A stretch of DNA of 64,000 nucleotides from contig JADLFH010000023.1 of the NCBI GenBank assembly GCA_020845705.1, forward strand, positions 1 through 64,000, read 5' to 3'. How positions within the stretch are numbered: the stretch's first letter is position 1; each line of letters begins with the position of its first letter. This document shows positions 48,415-58,372 of this stretch, one piece after another. The DNA is from Microthrixaceae bacterium (GTDB lineage: Bacteria; Actinomycetota; Acidimicrobiia; Acidimicrobiales; Microtrichaceae). The notes under the pieces were generated by a model. It was given only the letters and a program-made list of their open reading frames with translations. It was not told the DNA's origin and searched no databases. The translations under genes were made by a program, and so were the position numbers.

Positions 48415-50169
48415 TCAGAGGTACTGGCCGGTGGTGACCCGCTCGATTGCCCGGCCACCCTGGGCGTCATCGTCAGCGGTGTGTATGAGGGTGCGCACGT
48501 AGACGATCCGCTCGCCCTTCTTGCCCGAGATCTTCGCCCAGTCATCGGGATTGGTCGTGTTGGGGAGATCTTCGTGCTCCTTGAACTCCTGGTGGATGGA
48601 GCGGATCAGGTCGTCACAGCGGATCCCTCGCTCGTCTCCGGCGAGCTCACGCTTGATGGCGAGCTTCTTGGCGCGCCGCACGATGTTCTCGATCATGGCG
48701 CCCGAGGAGAAGTCCTTGAAGTACATCGTCTCCTTGTCACCGTGCTGATAGGTGACCTCGAGGAACTCGTTTCCGCGATCTGTCCGGTACATCTCCTCGA
48801 CGGTGCGCTCGATCATCGCCTGAGTCGCCTTGGCGGGATCGCCCCCACCCAAGGTGGCCACCTCCCCCTCGTCGAGGGGAAGGTCGGTGGTGAGGTAGCG
48901 GGAGAAGATCTGTGCCGCCGCCGTCTCGTCGGGTCGGTTGATCTTGATCTTCACGTCGAGACGACCCGGGCGCAGGATCGCAGGGTCGATCAGGTCCTCG
49001 CGGTTCGACGCCCCGATCACGATGACGTTCTTGAGGGTCTCCACCCCGTCGATCTCGGCGAGTAGCTGCGGGACGATCGTGGCCTCCATGTCGGAGGAGA
49101 TCCCGGTTCCGCGCGTGCGGAACAACGACTCCATCTCGTCGAAGAACACAATGACCGGCGTGCCGTCCTCGGACTTCTCCCGAGCCCGTTGGAACACGAG
49201 GCGGATGTGGCGCTCGGTCTCGCCCACGTACTTGTTGAGCAGTTCGGGACCCTTGATGTTGAGGAAGTAACTGCGTGAGCTCTTGCCGGTCACCTCTGTG
49301 ACCTTCTTGGCAAGCGAGTTGGCGACGGCCTTCGCGATGAGCGTCTTCCCGCAGCCGGGGGGACCGTAGAGCAGGATCCCCTTCGGAGCCGGCAACCGGT
49401 ACTCGGCGAAGAGGTGCTGGTGGAGGAACGGCAACTCGACGGCGTCGGTGATCTGCTCGATCTGGTCGTCGAGGCCGCCGATGTCGCCGTAGGAGATATC
49501 GGGCACCTCCTCCAACACCAGATCCTCGACCTCGGGGCGGGGCAGCCTTTCCAAGAGCACGCCCGAGCGGTTGTCCATCAGCATGGAGTCGCCCGCTCGC
49601 AGCTTCTGGTCCAACAGCCCGTCGCCCAGCTCCGCCACGCGCTCCTCATCGGCGCGTCCCACGATCAGAGCCCGGCGCCCGTCGAGCATCTCCTTGAGTT
49701 GCACCACCTCGCCGGAGCCCTCCGGTTCGCGCACCATGACCACGTTGAAGCTCTCGTTCAACACCACCTCTTGGCCCCGGCGCAACAGGTCGGGGTCGAT
49801 ACCCGGTGAGATCTCGACGCGCATCTTGCGGCCCGTGGACATCACATCGACGGTCCCGTCGTCGTTGAATCCGAGAAGAGTCGCGTACGCGGCCGGTGGT
49901 TGGGTGAGCTTGTCCACCTCGTCGCGAAGCGAAGCGATGTGGTCGCGCGCCTCTCGCAGCGTGAAGGTGAGCTTCTCGTTCTGGCTCACCGCCTGGGCAA
50001 GCTGGCCCTTGGTCTCCAACAGGCGTTCCTCCAGGGTGCGCACCCGCTTGGGCGCATCCTGAAGACGTCGCACCAGCACTTCGACCTCGTCTTCGAGCGC
50101 ACGGACCTGCTCGCGGAGTGCCTCGGTCTCGTCGGTCGGTTCCGGTTCGTCTGTCTCGTCGGCAGCCAT
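48415..50169 (-). CDS. arc: Proteasome-associated AAA+ ATPase (ARC/Mpa)
   Basis: N-terminal coiled coil, OB domain, [36 protein letters not shown]-terminal GQYL. Confidence 0.97.
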   Translation of the reverse strand: MAADETDEPEPTDETEALREQVRALEDEVEVLVRRLQDAPKRVRTLEERLLETKGQLAQAVSQNEKLTFTLREARDHIASLRDEVDKLTQPPAAYATLLGFNDDGTVDVMSTGRKMRVEISPGIDPDLLRRGQEVVLNESFNVVMVREPEGSGEVVQLKEMLDGRRALIVGRADEERVAELGDGLLDQKLRAGDSMLMDNRSGVLLERLPRPEVEDLVLEEVPDISYGDIGGLDDQIEQITDAVELPFLHQHLFAEYRLPAPKGILLYGPPGCGKTLIAKAVANSLAKKVTEVTGKSSRSYFLNIKGPELLNKYVGETERHIRLVFQRAREKSEDGTPVIVFFDEMESLFRTRGTGISSDMEATIVPQLLAEIDGVETLKNVIVIGASNREDLIDPAILRPGRLDVKIKINRPDETAAAQIFSRYLTTDLPLDEGEVATLGGGDPAKATQAMIERTVEEMYRTDRGNEFLEVTYQHGDKETMYFKDFSSGAMIENIVRRAKKLAIKRELAGDERGIRCDDLIRSIHQEFKEHEDLPNTTNPDDWAKISGKKGERIVYVRTLIHTADDDAQGGRAIERVTTGQYL

Positions 50170-50369
50170 GATCGCCTACCTCCTCGAGTCGTTCGGTGGC
50201 CCTGGGCCCAAAGCGAACCTACACCGTGGCCCCGGTGATTCCGCTCACCCTGTCGGCCGTGCCGGCCCACAGTGGAGCGTCGATGATTTGTTCACCGATT
50301 TCCGTGGAAAATGTCTGCTCGGGATATGCTGAGCGGAGTCCCCCCACCACAAAAGGCAGGTACCTCACC

Positions 50370-50612
50370 ATGGGCATGAAGGTCTGGATCGACCAGGATC
50401 TGTGCACCGGCGACGGGCTGTGCGAGGAGATTGCACCTGACGTCTTCACCCTCCTCGACGACGGCCTCGCCTACGTGAAGGAAGGCGACAAGGTCTTCTC
50501 CGATCCGGGCGGATCCGAAGGTGTCGCCAACGTCCCCGCTGACAAAGAGGAAGCGGTCATCGAGTCCGCCGAGGAGTGCCCCGGCGAGTGCATCTACATC
50601 GAGATCGAGTAG
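50370..50612 (+). CDS. Small ferredoxin ([3Fe-4S]-type)
   Basis: VWIDQDLCTGDGLCEEIAPDVFTL...SAEECPGECIYIEIE. Confidence 0.9.
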   Translation: MGMKVWIDQDLCTGDGLCEEIAPDVFTLLDDGLAYVKEGDKVFSDPGGSEGVANVPADKEEAVIESAEECPGECIYIEIE

Positions 50613-50615
50613 CGC

Positions 50616-51794
50616 TCAGCCCGTGCAGGGCCCCGTCGAGGTCGACTCGTCGCGCTGGGTTCCCAGCAACTCCTGAACCTGATCGTTGGTGATCGCGTAA
50701 GCGACCGTCCCGCGGTCGGGCGCGATCGCGAACACCACCCCGGCAACCCGCCCCCCGGTATCAACCATGGGGCCACCCGAGTTGCCGGGGTGCAGGTCGG
50801 CGCCCAGCTCATAGATGTCACGCTTGATCGAGCTGCGGTCATAGATATCGCGCCCGATGGCCGAGATACGCCGGCTGACCACGAAATTCGAGACACTGAA
50901 GGGCCCGCCTCCCGGATAGCCCAGCGCGACGCCCACGTCGCCGTGTTCCACGTCGCCGGTTGGCAGCGGTGCCGCGGCCAACCCCGGCGCGGCGATCAGG
51001 GCAAGATCGTGGCGAGGGTCGAATGCCACCACGTCCGCCGCGAAGCGCGTGCCGTCGGCGTCCTCGAGCCGCACCGACTCGGTTCCTGCCACCACGTGGG
51101 CGTTGGTCACCACCAGACCCGGTTCGACTACCCAGCCGCTACCGGTCTGGATCTGACCGCACGCGGGGCCCATCACCTTCAGCGTCGATGCCTCCGCTCG
51201 CGCCAGCACCTCGGCGGACACGAGCGGACCGCCGGGCGGCGCCTCGACCTCGGGGGTTTGGCGAAGGTCCTCGAATACCTTGGGCAGACCTGTGATTCCC
51301 ACCGTGCGACCCAGGTTGTCGAGCAACCCCGGTGGTGAGCCGAGGGCCTCGTTGAGCCAACGCGCCACCATCGAGCCCCGCGCCTCCCGCGACGGCCACC
51401 CCGGTACCTGTGCCATCGACGGCAGGGAGACCCAGAGGCCGACCAGCAGGCCGACCAACCCCAAGACCGCGCCCAACACCGAGTCGTGACGGCCGAGCCG
51501 ACGATCGGCGACCGCCTTTCTCAGGCGTGAGCCGACGAGGCTTCCCAGCAGTTGCCCCAAGAGCGCGCCGACACCGAGGACCGCGGCCGCAGCCAGGAGC
51601 CGCCTTGGACCTTCGGTTGCGAAGTCGGCGTTGGGGTCGACCTTGCCGACGATGCGGGGGATCAGCCACAGCGCCGCCAGGCCACCGGCCGCAATCCCCG
51701 CCCAGGCGGCGAGGCGATGCACCAGACCCAACCGATATCCCCCCACCAGAGCCAGGACCGACAGGGCGACACAAGCGACGTCGAGGCGGTTCAC
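50616..51794 (-). CDS. MarP-like membrane serine protease (CvpA-type N-terminus plus trypsin-like domain)
   Basis: N-terminal four-TM region, GSGWVVEPGLVVTNAHVVAG, DPRHDLALIAA, LHPGNSGGPMVD (His/Asp/Ser triad). Confidence 0.92.
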   Translation of the reverse strand: MNRLDVACVALSVLALVGGYRLGLVHRLAAWAGIAAGGLAALWLIPRIVGKVDPNADFATEGPRRLLAAAAVLGVGALLGQLLGSLVGSRLRKAVADRRLGRHDSVLGAVLGLVGLLVGLWVSLPSMAQVPGWPSREARGSMVARWLNEALGSPPGLLDNLGRTVGITGLPKVFEDLRQTPEVEAPPGGPLVSAEVLARAEASTLKVMGPACGQIQTGSGWVVEPGLVVTNAHVVAGTESVRLEDADGTRFAADVVAFDPRHDLALIAAPGLAAAPLPTGDVEHGDVGVALGYPGGGPFSVSNFVVSRRISAIGRDIYDRSSIKRDIYELGADLHPGNSGGPMVDTGGRVAGVVFAIAPDRGTVAYAITNDQVQELLGTQRDESTSTGPCTG

Positions 51795-51810
51795 GACCGA
51801 TCCGGTGCCC

Positions 51811-52608
51811 TCACGCGAGCCGTCTGGAAGAGGTGAGGAACCCGGTGTGGGCCACCATCCGATGGTCGGGTCGCACCGCGGCGCCATCGACGTACCAACC
51901 GCGATGGAGCACCTCGATGGTCTCGACGAGGGTGAAGCAGCCCGTCGCCTCGAGCGCCTCCCGGAATCGGATCACCTGTGTGATCGACGGCGAATACCCG
52001 GCGATGATCCCGCCGGGACGGAGCGCCTCGGCAGCGTGGGGAACCACCCGCCACGGCTCCGGAAGGTCGAGCACGACGCGATCGAGGTCCTCCTCGGCGA
52101 TGCCCTCGTAGCTGTCGCCAATCGTCACGTCGTAGCGGTCGAGCGCTTCGGGGCCGAGGAACCGCTCGACGTTCGAGCGGGCCCGGTTCGCGAAGTCCTC
52201 ACGTAGCTCATAGCCGACGATCTCCGCCCCGCATCGCAACATGGCCATCGACAGGGCGCCGGATCCCACTCCGCTCTCGAACACACGGACGCCGGGCGCG
52301 ATGTCGGCCATCACCAGCAGCGGAGCGATGTCCTTCGGGTAGATGACCTGTGCTCCACGGGGCATCTTCAGGATGAAGTCGGCCATCGTCGCCCGCAGGA
52401 CCGTGTAGGTCCCACCGTGGGTCGAGCGCATCGAGGAGCCCTCGGCCGCGCCGATGATCTCGTCGTGGGTGATCACCCCTGAGTGGCTGTGGAACTCCTT
52501 TCCGGACTGGAGGTTCACCAAATAGCGGCGACCCTTCGAGTCGAGGAGCAGGACCAAGTCCCCCTCCAGAAGTCGGCCGGGTGGTTCGTGATGGGTCGAA
52601 TCGGTCAT
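51811..52608 (-). CDS. trmI: tRNA (adenine-N1-)-methyltransferase TrmI (m1A58)
   Basis: PRGAQVIYPKDIAPLLVMADIAPGVRVFESGVGSGALSMAMLR and DRVVLDLPEPWRVVPHAAEALRPGG. Confidence 0.92.
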   Translation of the reverse strand: MTDSTHHEPPGRLLEGDLVLLLDSKGRRYLVNLQSGKEFHSHSGVITHDEIIGAAEGSSMRSTHGGTYTVLRATMADFILKMPRGAQVIYPKDIAPLLVMADIAPGVRVFESGVGSGALSMAMLRCGAEIVGYELREDFANRARSNVERFLGPEALDRYDVTIGDSYEGIAEEDLDRVVLDLPEPWRVVPHAAEALRPGGIIAGYSPSITQVIRFREALEATGCFTLVETIEVLHRGWYVDGAAVRPDHRMVAHTGFLTSSRRLA

Positions 52609-53543
52609 TGCCTGCCCGTCTCGACGGGTCGTGAATCCATCGTGTGGCCTCCCGCTCGCTCGACCAGCCGGCAGAACGCGCAGATCGCCGCGCCGGCCGG
52701 GGAGCCGCAACGTTCACACACGCCGAGCTCGGCGGCTCGGTCGCCATCGACGCGCAACAGCTCGGCGCCACGTTGGAGAAAGCCGAAGTAGAACGCCGCC
52801 TTCGTGCCGGGCGATGCGAGCTCGATCTCGTTGAGGGCCTCCTTGTAGCCGAGATGCCGGTTGCCCACTGCCATCGGACACTCCTCGACCATGTAGTCGA
52901 TGCCCCGGAGCACGCAGTACGCAGCGGTCTCGCGCTCGCTCAGGCGCACCAGGGGTTTCACCTTCTTCGGGAAGCCGTCCCCCTCGGGCAGGACGGGATG
53001 CTGACGGGCGAGGTACTCGGTCTGCCAGCGCAACACGTTGCCGAACAGCACCGCAGCCTCGTCGTCGAGGTTGTGGCCGGTGACCAACACGTCGTAGCCG
53101 CCGTCGATCGCGGCCTGATCGAAGAGGTGTCGCTTGGTCAGCCCACATGCCGAACACGGCACCCGCCTAGCGGCACGAGCCCCCGAGGGGATGTCGTAGC
53201 CGTAGCTCTCGGGCACGTCCAGCACCTGGAGGCGCAGGCCCCGATCCCGCGCGAAGCGCTGGGCGAACTCGCCAGAGGTATCGCTGTAGTCGGCGATTCC
53301 CAGCCCCACATAGAGCCCGTCCGCCTCATAGCCCGACTCGAGGAGCAGGTCCCACACGGCAAGTGAGTCCTTGCCGCCCGACACCGCCACCAGCGCCCGC
53401 TGGCCTGGTTGGATCATCTCGAATTCGTCGATGGCCCGCGCGACCTGATCCCGACAGAACTTCACGAAGTGATCGGGACAGAAGTTGGAGTTGTGGCGCC
53501 GAAGGTCGATCACCGCCGGCCCTCGACATACGGTGCACTTCAC
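52605..53543 (-). CDS. TtuA/Ctu1-like (TIGR00269-type) tRNA thiolase, PP-loop ATPase
   Basis: N-terminal zinc finger CTVC..NFCPDHF, PP-loop VAVSGGKDSLAVW, PCSACGLTKRHL, EECPMAVGNRHLGYK, C-terminal CERCGSPAGAAICAFC; GTG start. Confidence 0.9.
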   Translation of the reverse strand: MKCTVCRGPAVIDLRRHNSNFCPDHFVKFCRDQVARAIDEFEMIQPGQRALVAVSGGKDSLAVWDLLLESGYEADGLYVGLGIADYSDTSGEFAQRFARDRGLRLQVLDVPESYGYDIPSGARAARRVPCSACGLTKRHLFDQAAIDGGYDVLVTGHNLDDEAAVLFGNVLRWQTEYLARQHPVLPEGDGFPKKVKPLVRLSERETAAYCVLRGIDYMVEECPMAVGNRHLGYKEALNEIELASPGTKAAFYFGFLQRGAELLRVDGDRAAELGVCERCGSPAGAAICAFCRLVERAGGHTMDSRPVETGRQ

Positions 53544-53740
53544 GCCATGCCACCCGAGATCACCGGGCGGATCTCCACCTCGTCGTCCTCCGCGATCGAC
53601 GAGTCACCGGCCACGAGCGTGCCGTTGCGAATTACCAGAACCGATTCGCGATTGACCCCGAGGCGGTTGAGGAGCTTCGCGACGCTCATCGGTCCAGGGA
53701 GCTCGATCTCGCGGGTGGGATGACGGAGGCGGACGATCAC
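53540..53740 (-). CDS. MoaD/ThiS/TtuB-like sulfur-carrier protein with -SGGMA C-terminus
   Basis: MIVRLRHPTREIELPGPMSVAKLLNRLGVNRESVLVIRNGTLVAGDSSIAEDDEVEIRPVISGGMA; GTGA overlap with the thiolase gene. Confidence 0.88.
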   Translation of the reverse strand: MIVRLRHPTREIELPGPMSVAKLLNRLGVNRESVLVIRNGTLVAGDSSIAEDDEVEIRPVISGGMA

Positions 53741-53775
53741 CGCACCATCATGGCCGAGCCGTCCCGACGCCCCGG

Positions 53776-54177
53776 TCAGCGAAAGGTCCGTCGGCGCGTC
53801 GGCGGCGCCTTCCGACGGGCCTTCGCGAGGGATGCGTCCTGGGCGGCCTGGAGGTTCGACCGCGCCGAATCCAGCTCCGCGAGGCGCCGTTGCCCGCGTG
53901 GCGTTGGGGTCGTCACGCGACCGGCTCGGCGCGCCTTTCGCTCCGCCTTGACGACTCGTTGCGCGAGCTTGCGTTCGCGCCGCCGCGGCGCGGGCTTCGT
54001 AGTGATCGTGTAGGTCTCGCCGGGGACCAACTTCGATACATCGAGCAGTTCGGGCTCACGCCGGAGTCCCTCGCGGAGTTTCCGCAGTCCCCAGCCGATC
54101 ACCCCCGCACCGAGCGCGCCCGTGAACCCACCTCCGAGCCAGCGACTGACCAGCCGATCGCGAAGCAACGGGACCAC
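53776..54177 (-). CDS. Hypothetical basic protein with hydrophobic N-terminus
   Basis: 133 aa; LGGGFTGALGAGVIGWGLRKLREGL then Arg/Lys-rich tail. Confidence 0.6.
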   Translation of the reverse strand: MVPLLRDRLVSRWLGGGFTGALGAGVIGWGLRKLREGLRREPELLDVSKLVPGETYTITTKPAPRRRERKLAQRVVKAERKARRAGRVTTPTPRGQRRLAELDSARSNLQAAQDASLAKARRKAPPTRRRTFR

Positions 54178-54182
54178 TGCGC

Positions 54183-54410
54183 TCAGTTGCGGCGGAGCTC
54201 GATGATGGTGCTGCGCCGACGGCCGCCACGACGGCCCAACAGGTACACGCCGACCACGACCACGACACCGACGACCACGGCTACCCCGATGATCGTCGTC
54301 TTGGCGTCCTCGACGGCCGAGGTGGCCTCGCCCTGGATCTCGTTGAGCTTCGCCTTGATGTCGTCGCGGGTGATCTTGGGGTTGTCGGAGTTCATCGGAT
54401 CGTTCCTCAC
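54183..54410 (-). CDS. Small membrane protein (DUF3618/YtxH-like topology)
   Basis: ITRDDIKAKLNEIQGEATSAVEDAKTTIIGVAVVVGVVVVVGVYLLGRRGGRRRS. Confidence 0.7.
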   Translation of the reverse strand: MRNDPMNSDNPKITRDDIKAKLNEIQGEATSAVEDAKTTIIGVAVVVGVVVVVGVYLLGRRGGRRRSTIIELRRN

Positions 54411-54775
54411 CTCGTTGCTCCGTCGCTCCGCCTACGGCCCACGGGCCGACGTGCCGCGGCCAGGGCCGCCGCCAGCACGATCATTCCGACAACCAGCGTG
54501 ATCACATAGATCAGCCACGAACCATGCCAGCCGTTCCGTTGGGTCGGCCCGTTGAACACGTCCAGCCGTTGGAGGCCCCGCAACAGCCCCAGCATCAGGA
54601 AGCCCATGCCGATCCCGACACAGAGCGCCCCGGAGACGCCGAAGGCCAGGAAGCGCTTGAGACGCTGGAGCGGTTCGAGGGTCTCCTGCTTCGCGTAACC
54701 CACCACGAGGTCGCGGAGTTCGCCGACCTGGTCGGCGGGCTTGGTCCGGTTGGCTCCCGACGATCGAGGCGACAT
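54407..54775 (-). CDS. Actinobacterial holin-X/phage-holin-like membrane protein
   Basis: DQVGELRDLVVGYAKQETLEPLQRLKRFLAFGVSGALCVGIGMGFLMLGLLRGLQ; second TM near C-terminus. Confidence 0.7.
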   Translation of the reverse strand: MSPRSSGANRTKPADQVGELRDLVVGYAKQETLEPLQRLKRFLAFGVSGALCVGIGMGFLMLGLLRGLQRLDVFNGPTQRNGWHGSWLIYVITLVVGMIVLAAALAAARRPVGRRRSDGATR

Positions 54776-54828
54776 TCGGCACTTCCTAGTAGGTCCGCGC
54801 CGGGCGCGGCAACGCCGAAGCGGGGTTT

Positions 54829-55455
54829 TCAGCCGTAGGCCAGGCGTTTGCCGAGCAGTTCCTCGGTTTCGGCCAGAAGCCGCGCGAGGCACTCCACGCG
54901 GCACGTCAAGCCGTCGCAACCCAACAGGCGTTGGCGATCGAACACCCCCAGCGGGCTCGCCGCGCACATCTGGTAGACGGCGAGGTTGGGGTCCTCCGCT
55001 AGCTCGAGACCAAAGGGCACAGACCACTCGTCGAGTTCCGTCGCGAGCGCGAGCACCCGGCGAAAGGTCGAGACGAGCTCGACGAAGCGGACGGCATCGG
55101 GATGACCAGCGGCGGTGTCGTGGTGCCGCTCGACCAACGCTCGTGGAAAGGGATCGTCCTCCAGCCACTCGCGCACCCGGATCCGTTGGGTGCCCATGGC
55201 CGTGAGCAACCACTGCCCGTCGGAGCGCTCGCCGGCCTGCACGACGGTGGCGACGCAGCCCAGGTTGCTGCGCTGGTCACCGCCGCCGACCTCGCTCCCC
55301 CGCTCGATCAGCACGACTCCGAAGCGCCGGTCGCCCGCCAGGCACTCGCGCATCATCACTCGATATCGAGGCTCGAAGATGCGCAACGGCAACAACATCG
55401 ACGGGAACAACACGGTGCCCAGGGGGAACATCGGCAGCGTCTCGGGTTCGGTCAC
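54829..55455 (-). CDS. LON N-terminal substrate-binding domain protein
   Basis: LPMFPLGTVLFPSMLLPLRIFEPRYRVMMRECLAGDRRFGVVLIERGSEVGGGD. Confidence 0.9.
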   Translation of the reverse strand: MTEPETLPMFPLGTVLFPSMLLPLRIFEPRYRVMMRECLAGDRRFGVVLIERGSEVGGGDQRSNLGCVATVVQAGERSDGQWLLTAMGTQRIRVREWLEDDPFPRALVERHHDTAAGHPDAVRFVELVSTFRRVLALATELDEWSVPFGLELAEDPNLAVYQMCAASPLGVFDRQRLLGCDGLTCRVECLARLLAETEELLGKRLAYG

Positions 55456-55456
55456 C

Positions 55457-56887
55457 TCAGCGCGCCTTGGGGGGCAGCGGCCCGATCGTGGACGCGTCGG
55501 GAGCGTCGGGATAGCTCCGGAGGGCGCCCACCAGCCGCTCCTGGGCCACCAGATCCGCCGCGGATACCTGTCGGTCGCCGGTGTTGAGGAGGAAAGCGAA
55601 CGCGATGTCGGTCGTGTCACGACCCTCCGCCCAGCCAGACAGTGCCGTCACGTCACGGAGAGTGCCGGTCTTGGCGCGGATCTGGCCGCGGGTCGCGGGG
55701 TCTCGAAGGCGATCGCGCAACGTGCCGGTGGTGCCGGCAACGGCCAAGCCCGCGGCGAGGTCACCCTCGGAACCGGCGGCGGTCAGTATCGACTGGAGCA
55801 CAAGACATGTTGCACGGCCTCCCCGGTCCAGCCCCGACCCATCGGTCTGGACGAAGCCCCCAGCGTCGATCCCTTCCTCCTTCAGGACATCCGCGACCAC
55901 ATCGATCCCGGCGTTGGTGCTCCCCTCGCCACGCACGCTGTGGCCCAGCTCCTTGAGCAGTGACTCAGCCGTGTTGTTGTCGCTGAAGGTCAACATCTGG
56001 CCCACCAGATCGCGAACCGGAAGCGACGCCATGTCCACCAGTGTCGTGCGTTCCGATGGCGCCTGACCCGTCGCCGCAGATCCGTCCACAACCACTCCTC
56101 GTGCACGGAGCAGGTCGGCCAGCGCGCCCGCAGCGTGGGCCGGGGGGTCCGAGGAAGGTTGGGGCGAGCCGTTGCCGGTGCCGACCACCGCGTAGGTCTT
56201 GGCGTCGTTCACCGAAAGGGCGCTCAGGGGCCCCACCTGATTGTCCGCCAAATATCGGGACGGCCACGACTCGATCGTCCGCTTCGCGTCGTAGCGGCGG
56301 TCGTCGCCACGTACCGCGCCACGAACGTGGCGCACCCCGGCCTCCACCACGCGATCCGCGATGGCGTCGAGCGGCGTGTAGGGGTAGGCGCCGTACTTGT
56401 TGGTGGCGACGTAGTTCGCCGTGGCTATCAGTGGGTCGCCGCCGCCGATGAACCACAAGTCACCCTCCACGATGCCGTCGTCGTCGGGTTTGGATCGGGC
56501 CGCAACCTCGGTGTGCAGGACGGTCTCGGCACCAAGCTTCTCGAGGGCCGCGAACGCCGTGGCGAGCTTCATGTTGGATCCCGGCATGAGCGGCTCGCTG
56601 CCGGCGTGGTCGACGAGTTGCACGCCGTTGGCGGCGACGCTGAAGCAGAAGTCCCCTTCGACCGTGGCCGCCATCGGTCCCACAGTCGCCACCAAACGGC
56701 GCAGTGCGGTGCCCCTTGCCACGAACTCCGGAACGCGACGGGCCGACAACAGCGGGGTCACGACTCTCGTGGAGGACTCACCCTTCGCCAAGGGCTGATG
56801 TGTCGAGCTGCCGGCTCGAATGCCCACGCCGATGGCCACAAGGCCGAGAGCGGCGAGGATCACAGGCAGGCGGAAGTGCCGGGGCAC
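55457..56887 (-). CDS. dacB: D-alanyl-D-alanine carboxypeptidase/endopeptidase (PBP4, S13 family)
   Basis: LMPGSNMKLATAFAAL (SxxK), SDNNTAESLLKELG (SxN), RAKTGTLRDVTALSGW (KTG). Confidence 0.93.
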   Translation of the reverse strand: MPRHFRLPVILAALGLVAIGVGIRAGSSTHQPLAKGESSTRVVTPLLSARRVPEFVARGTALRRLVATVGPMAATVEGDFCFSVAANGVQLVDHAGSEPLMPGSNMKLATAFAALEKLGAETVLHTEVAARSKPDDDGIVEGDLWFIGGGDPLIATANYVATNKYGAYPYTPLDAIADRVVEAGVRHVRGAVRGDDRRYDAKRTIESWPSRYLADNQVGPLSALSVNDAKTYAVVGTGNGSPQPSSDPPAHAAGALADLLRARGVVVDGSAATGQAPSERTTLVDMASLPVRDLVGQMLTFSDNNTAESLLKELGHSVRGEGSTNAGIDVVADVLKEEGIDAGGFVQTDGSGLDRGGRATCLVLQSILTAAGSEGDLAAGLAVAGTTGTLRDRLRDPATRGQIRAKTGTLRDVTALSGWAEGRDTTDIAFAFLLNTGDRQVSAADLVAQERLVGALRSYPDAPDASTIGPLPPKAR

Positions 56888-56896
56888 GCCACGACG

Positions 56897-58372
56897 TTAG
56901 AGGCCGCGCACCCGACGCCAAGTGGCATGCCGGGTGAGGTGCTCCAGGGCCCTGACCGCCCGGTTCGCCGACGAGTAGCAGAGCCGTCCGCTGCCACGGA
57001 CAGCGGCTGGGCCGGCGTTGGCGGGGTCGGCCACGGCCAGTTCGGTCGCGGTGAGGATGGGCTTGGCGGTGGCGCTCGACACCGATGCCGCGGCCTCGGC
57101 GAAGCGAGCGTCCTGGCGCTCGTGATAGGCGACGATGCGTTCGAGTCCTTGGTCGGGGAAGAACGGTCCGCTTCGCATCATGGCGGCCTGGTTCGACTGG
57201 ATGCCCAGACCCAGGTAGATGATCGAGTCGACCGAGTCGTGCCGGGCGATCAGCTCGAGCACCTCGGGAATCGTGTCGCGGGTCTCCCCCCCGGCGAGGT
57301 CGACCGGATTGTTGCGTGACCACCGCGGGGGCAGCTTCTCGTCGATCGCGGCGAGAAGATCCGGAGCCATCTCCGCCAGTTCGAGGACGCGGCTGGCGCT
57401 GATCGCGTCCGCGGTGACGACCCCCCACCCTCCTGCCGTGGTCATCACCACAACCCGATTGCCACGCGGCAGTGGCTGGGTTGCGAAGGTCGCTGCTGCC
57501 TCGAAGGCCTCTTCGATGGTCTCGGCCCGCGTCACGCCCGCCTGCCGGCATGCGCCGTCGAAGACCCGGTCGTCGGTGGCGAGCGACCCGGTGTGGCTGG
57601 ATGCGGCCCTGGCGCCTCCGCTCGTCGAGCCTCCCGTCACCAACACCAGCGGCATCAGTTCGGACACCTCCCGTGCAGTCGACGCGAAGCCGCGGCCGTC
57701 TGCGAGCCCCTCCACATAGGCGAGTCCAACTGTGGTGGCGGGATCGTTCGCGTACCAACCCAGGTAGTCGCCCACGGTGGTTGCAGCCGCATTTCCTGCG
57801 GACACGGCCCGGCTGATGCCGATGCCGGTGGCGACCGACCAGTTCAGAAACGACGACACGAAGTTCCCCGACTGGCTGGCCACACCGATGGAGCCTGCGG
57901 GAGGGTACGGAGCAACGATCTGGGCACACAGCTCGACCGGCGTGGATACCACGCCTTGGCCGTTCGGTCCCGCCAACAGGATCCCCAACTCGTCACACAG
58001 CGCCACCAACTCGGCCTGATCCGTGACGCCCTCGGGGCCGGACTCGCCGTAGCCCGCGGAGGTGAGGAACGCGGCGGTGACACCCTTGGCCGCGCAGGCT
58101 CGAAGAACCTCGACGTTGGCTGCCTTGGGTGTGCAGACGAATACGAGGTCTGCCGCTCCGGCGGGTAGCTCGTCGATCGAACGCGCGGTCTGGACACCCA
58201 ACACAGGCGCACCGTCGAGGTTGGTGGCAAAGACGCTGCCCCGGTAACCCGAGGCCAGGATGTTGTGGAGGCACACGAAGCCGAACTTGCCGGGGTGGGT
58301 GGACGCGCCCGCCACGATCACCCCGCGGGGCTCGAACAGCGCTCGGAACTGCTCGGCGGTGGGTCTACTCAC
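56897..58372 (-). CDS. NDP-forming acyl-CoA synthetase, CoA-binding/alpha subunit
   Basis: LFEPRGVIVAGASTHPGKFG, GPNGQGVVSTP, ASQSGNFVSSFLNW, SSHTGSLATDDRVF. Confidence 0.9.
   Translation of the reverse strand: MSRPTAEQFRALFEPRGVIVAGASTHPGKFGFVCLHNILASGYRGSVFATNLDGAPVLGVQTARSIDELPAGAADLVFVCTPKAANVEVLRACAAKGVTAAFLTSAGYGESGPEGVTDQAELVALCDELGILLAGPNGQGVVSTPVELCAQIVAPYPPAGSIGVASQSGNFVSSFLNWSVATGIGISRAVSAGNAAATTVGDYLGWYANDPATTVGLAYVEGLADGRGFASTAREVSELMPLVLVTGGSTSGGARAASSHTGSLATDDRVFDGACRQAGVTRAETIEEAFEAAATFATQPLPRGNRVVVMTTAGGWGVVTADAISASRVLELAEMAPDLLAAIDEKLPPRWSRNNPVDLAGGETRDTIPEVLELIARHDSVDSIIYLGLGIQSNQAAMMRSGPFFPDQGLERIVAYHERQDARFAEAAASVSSATAKPILTATELAVADPANAGPAAVRGSGRLCYSSANRAVRALEHLTRHATWRRVRGL

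Noticed and set aside
47137-49065. 642-aa plus-strand ORF opposite dop and arc
   Set aside because: Antisense to two confident proteasome genes; low-complexity composition.
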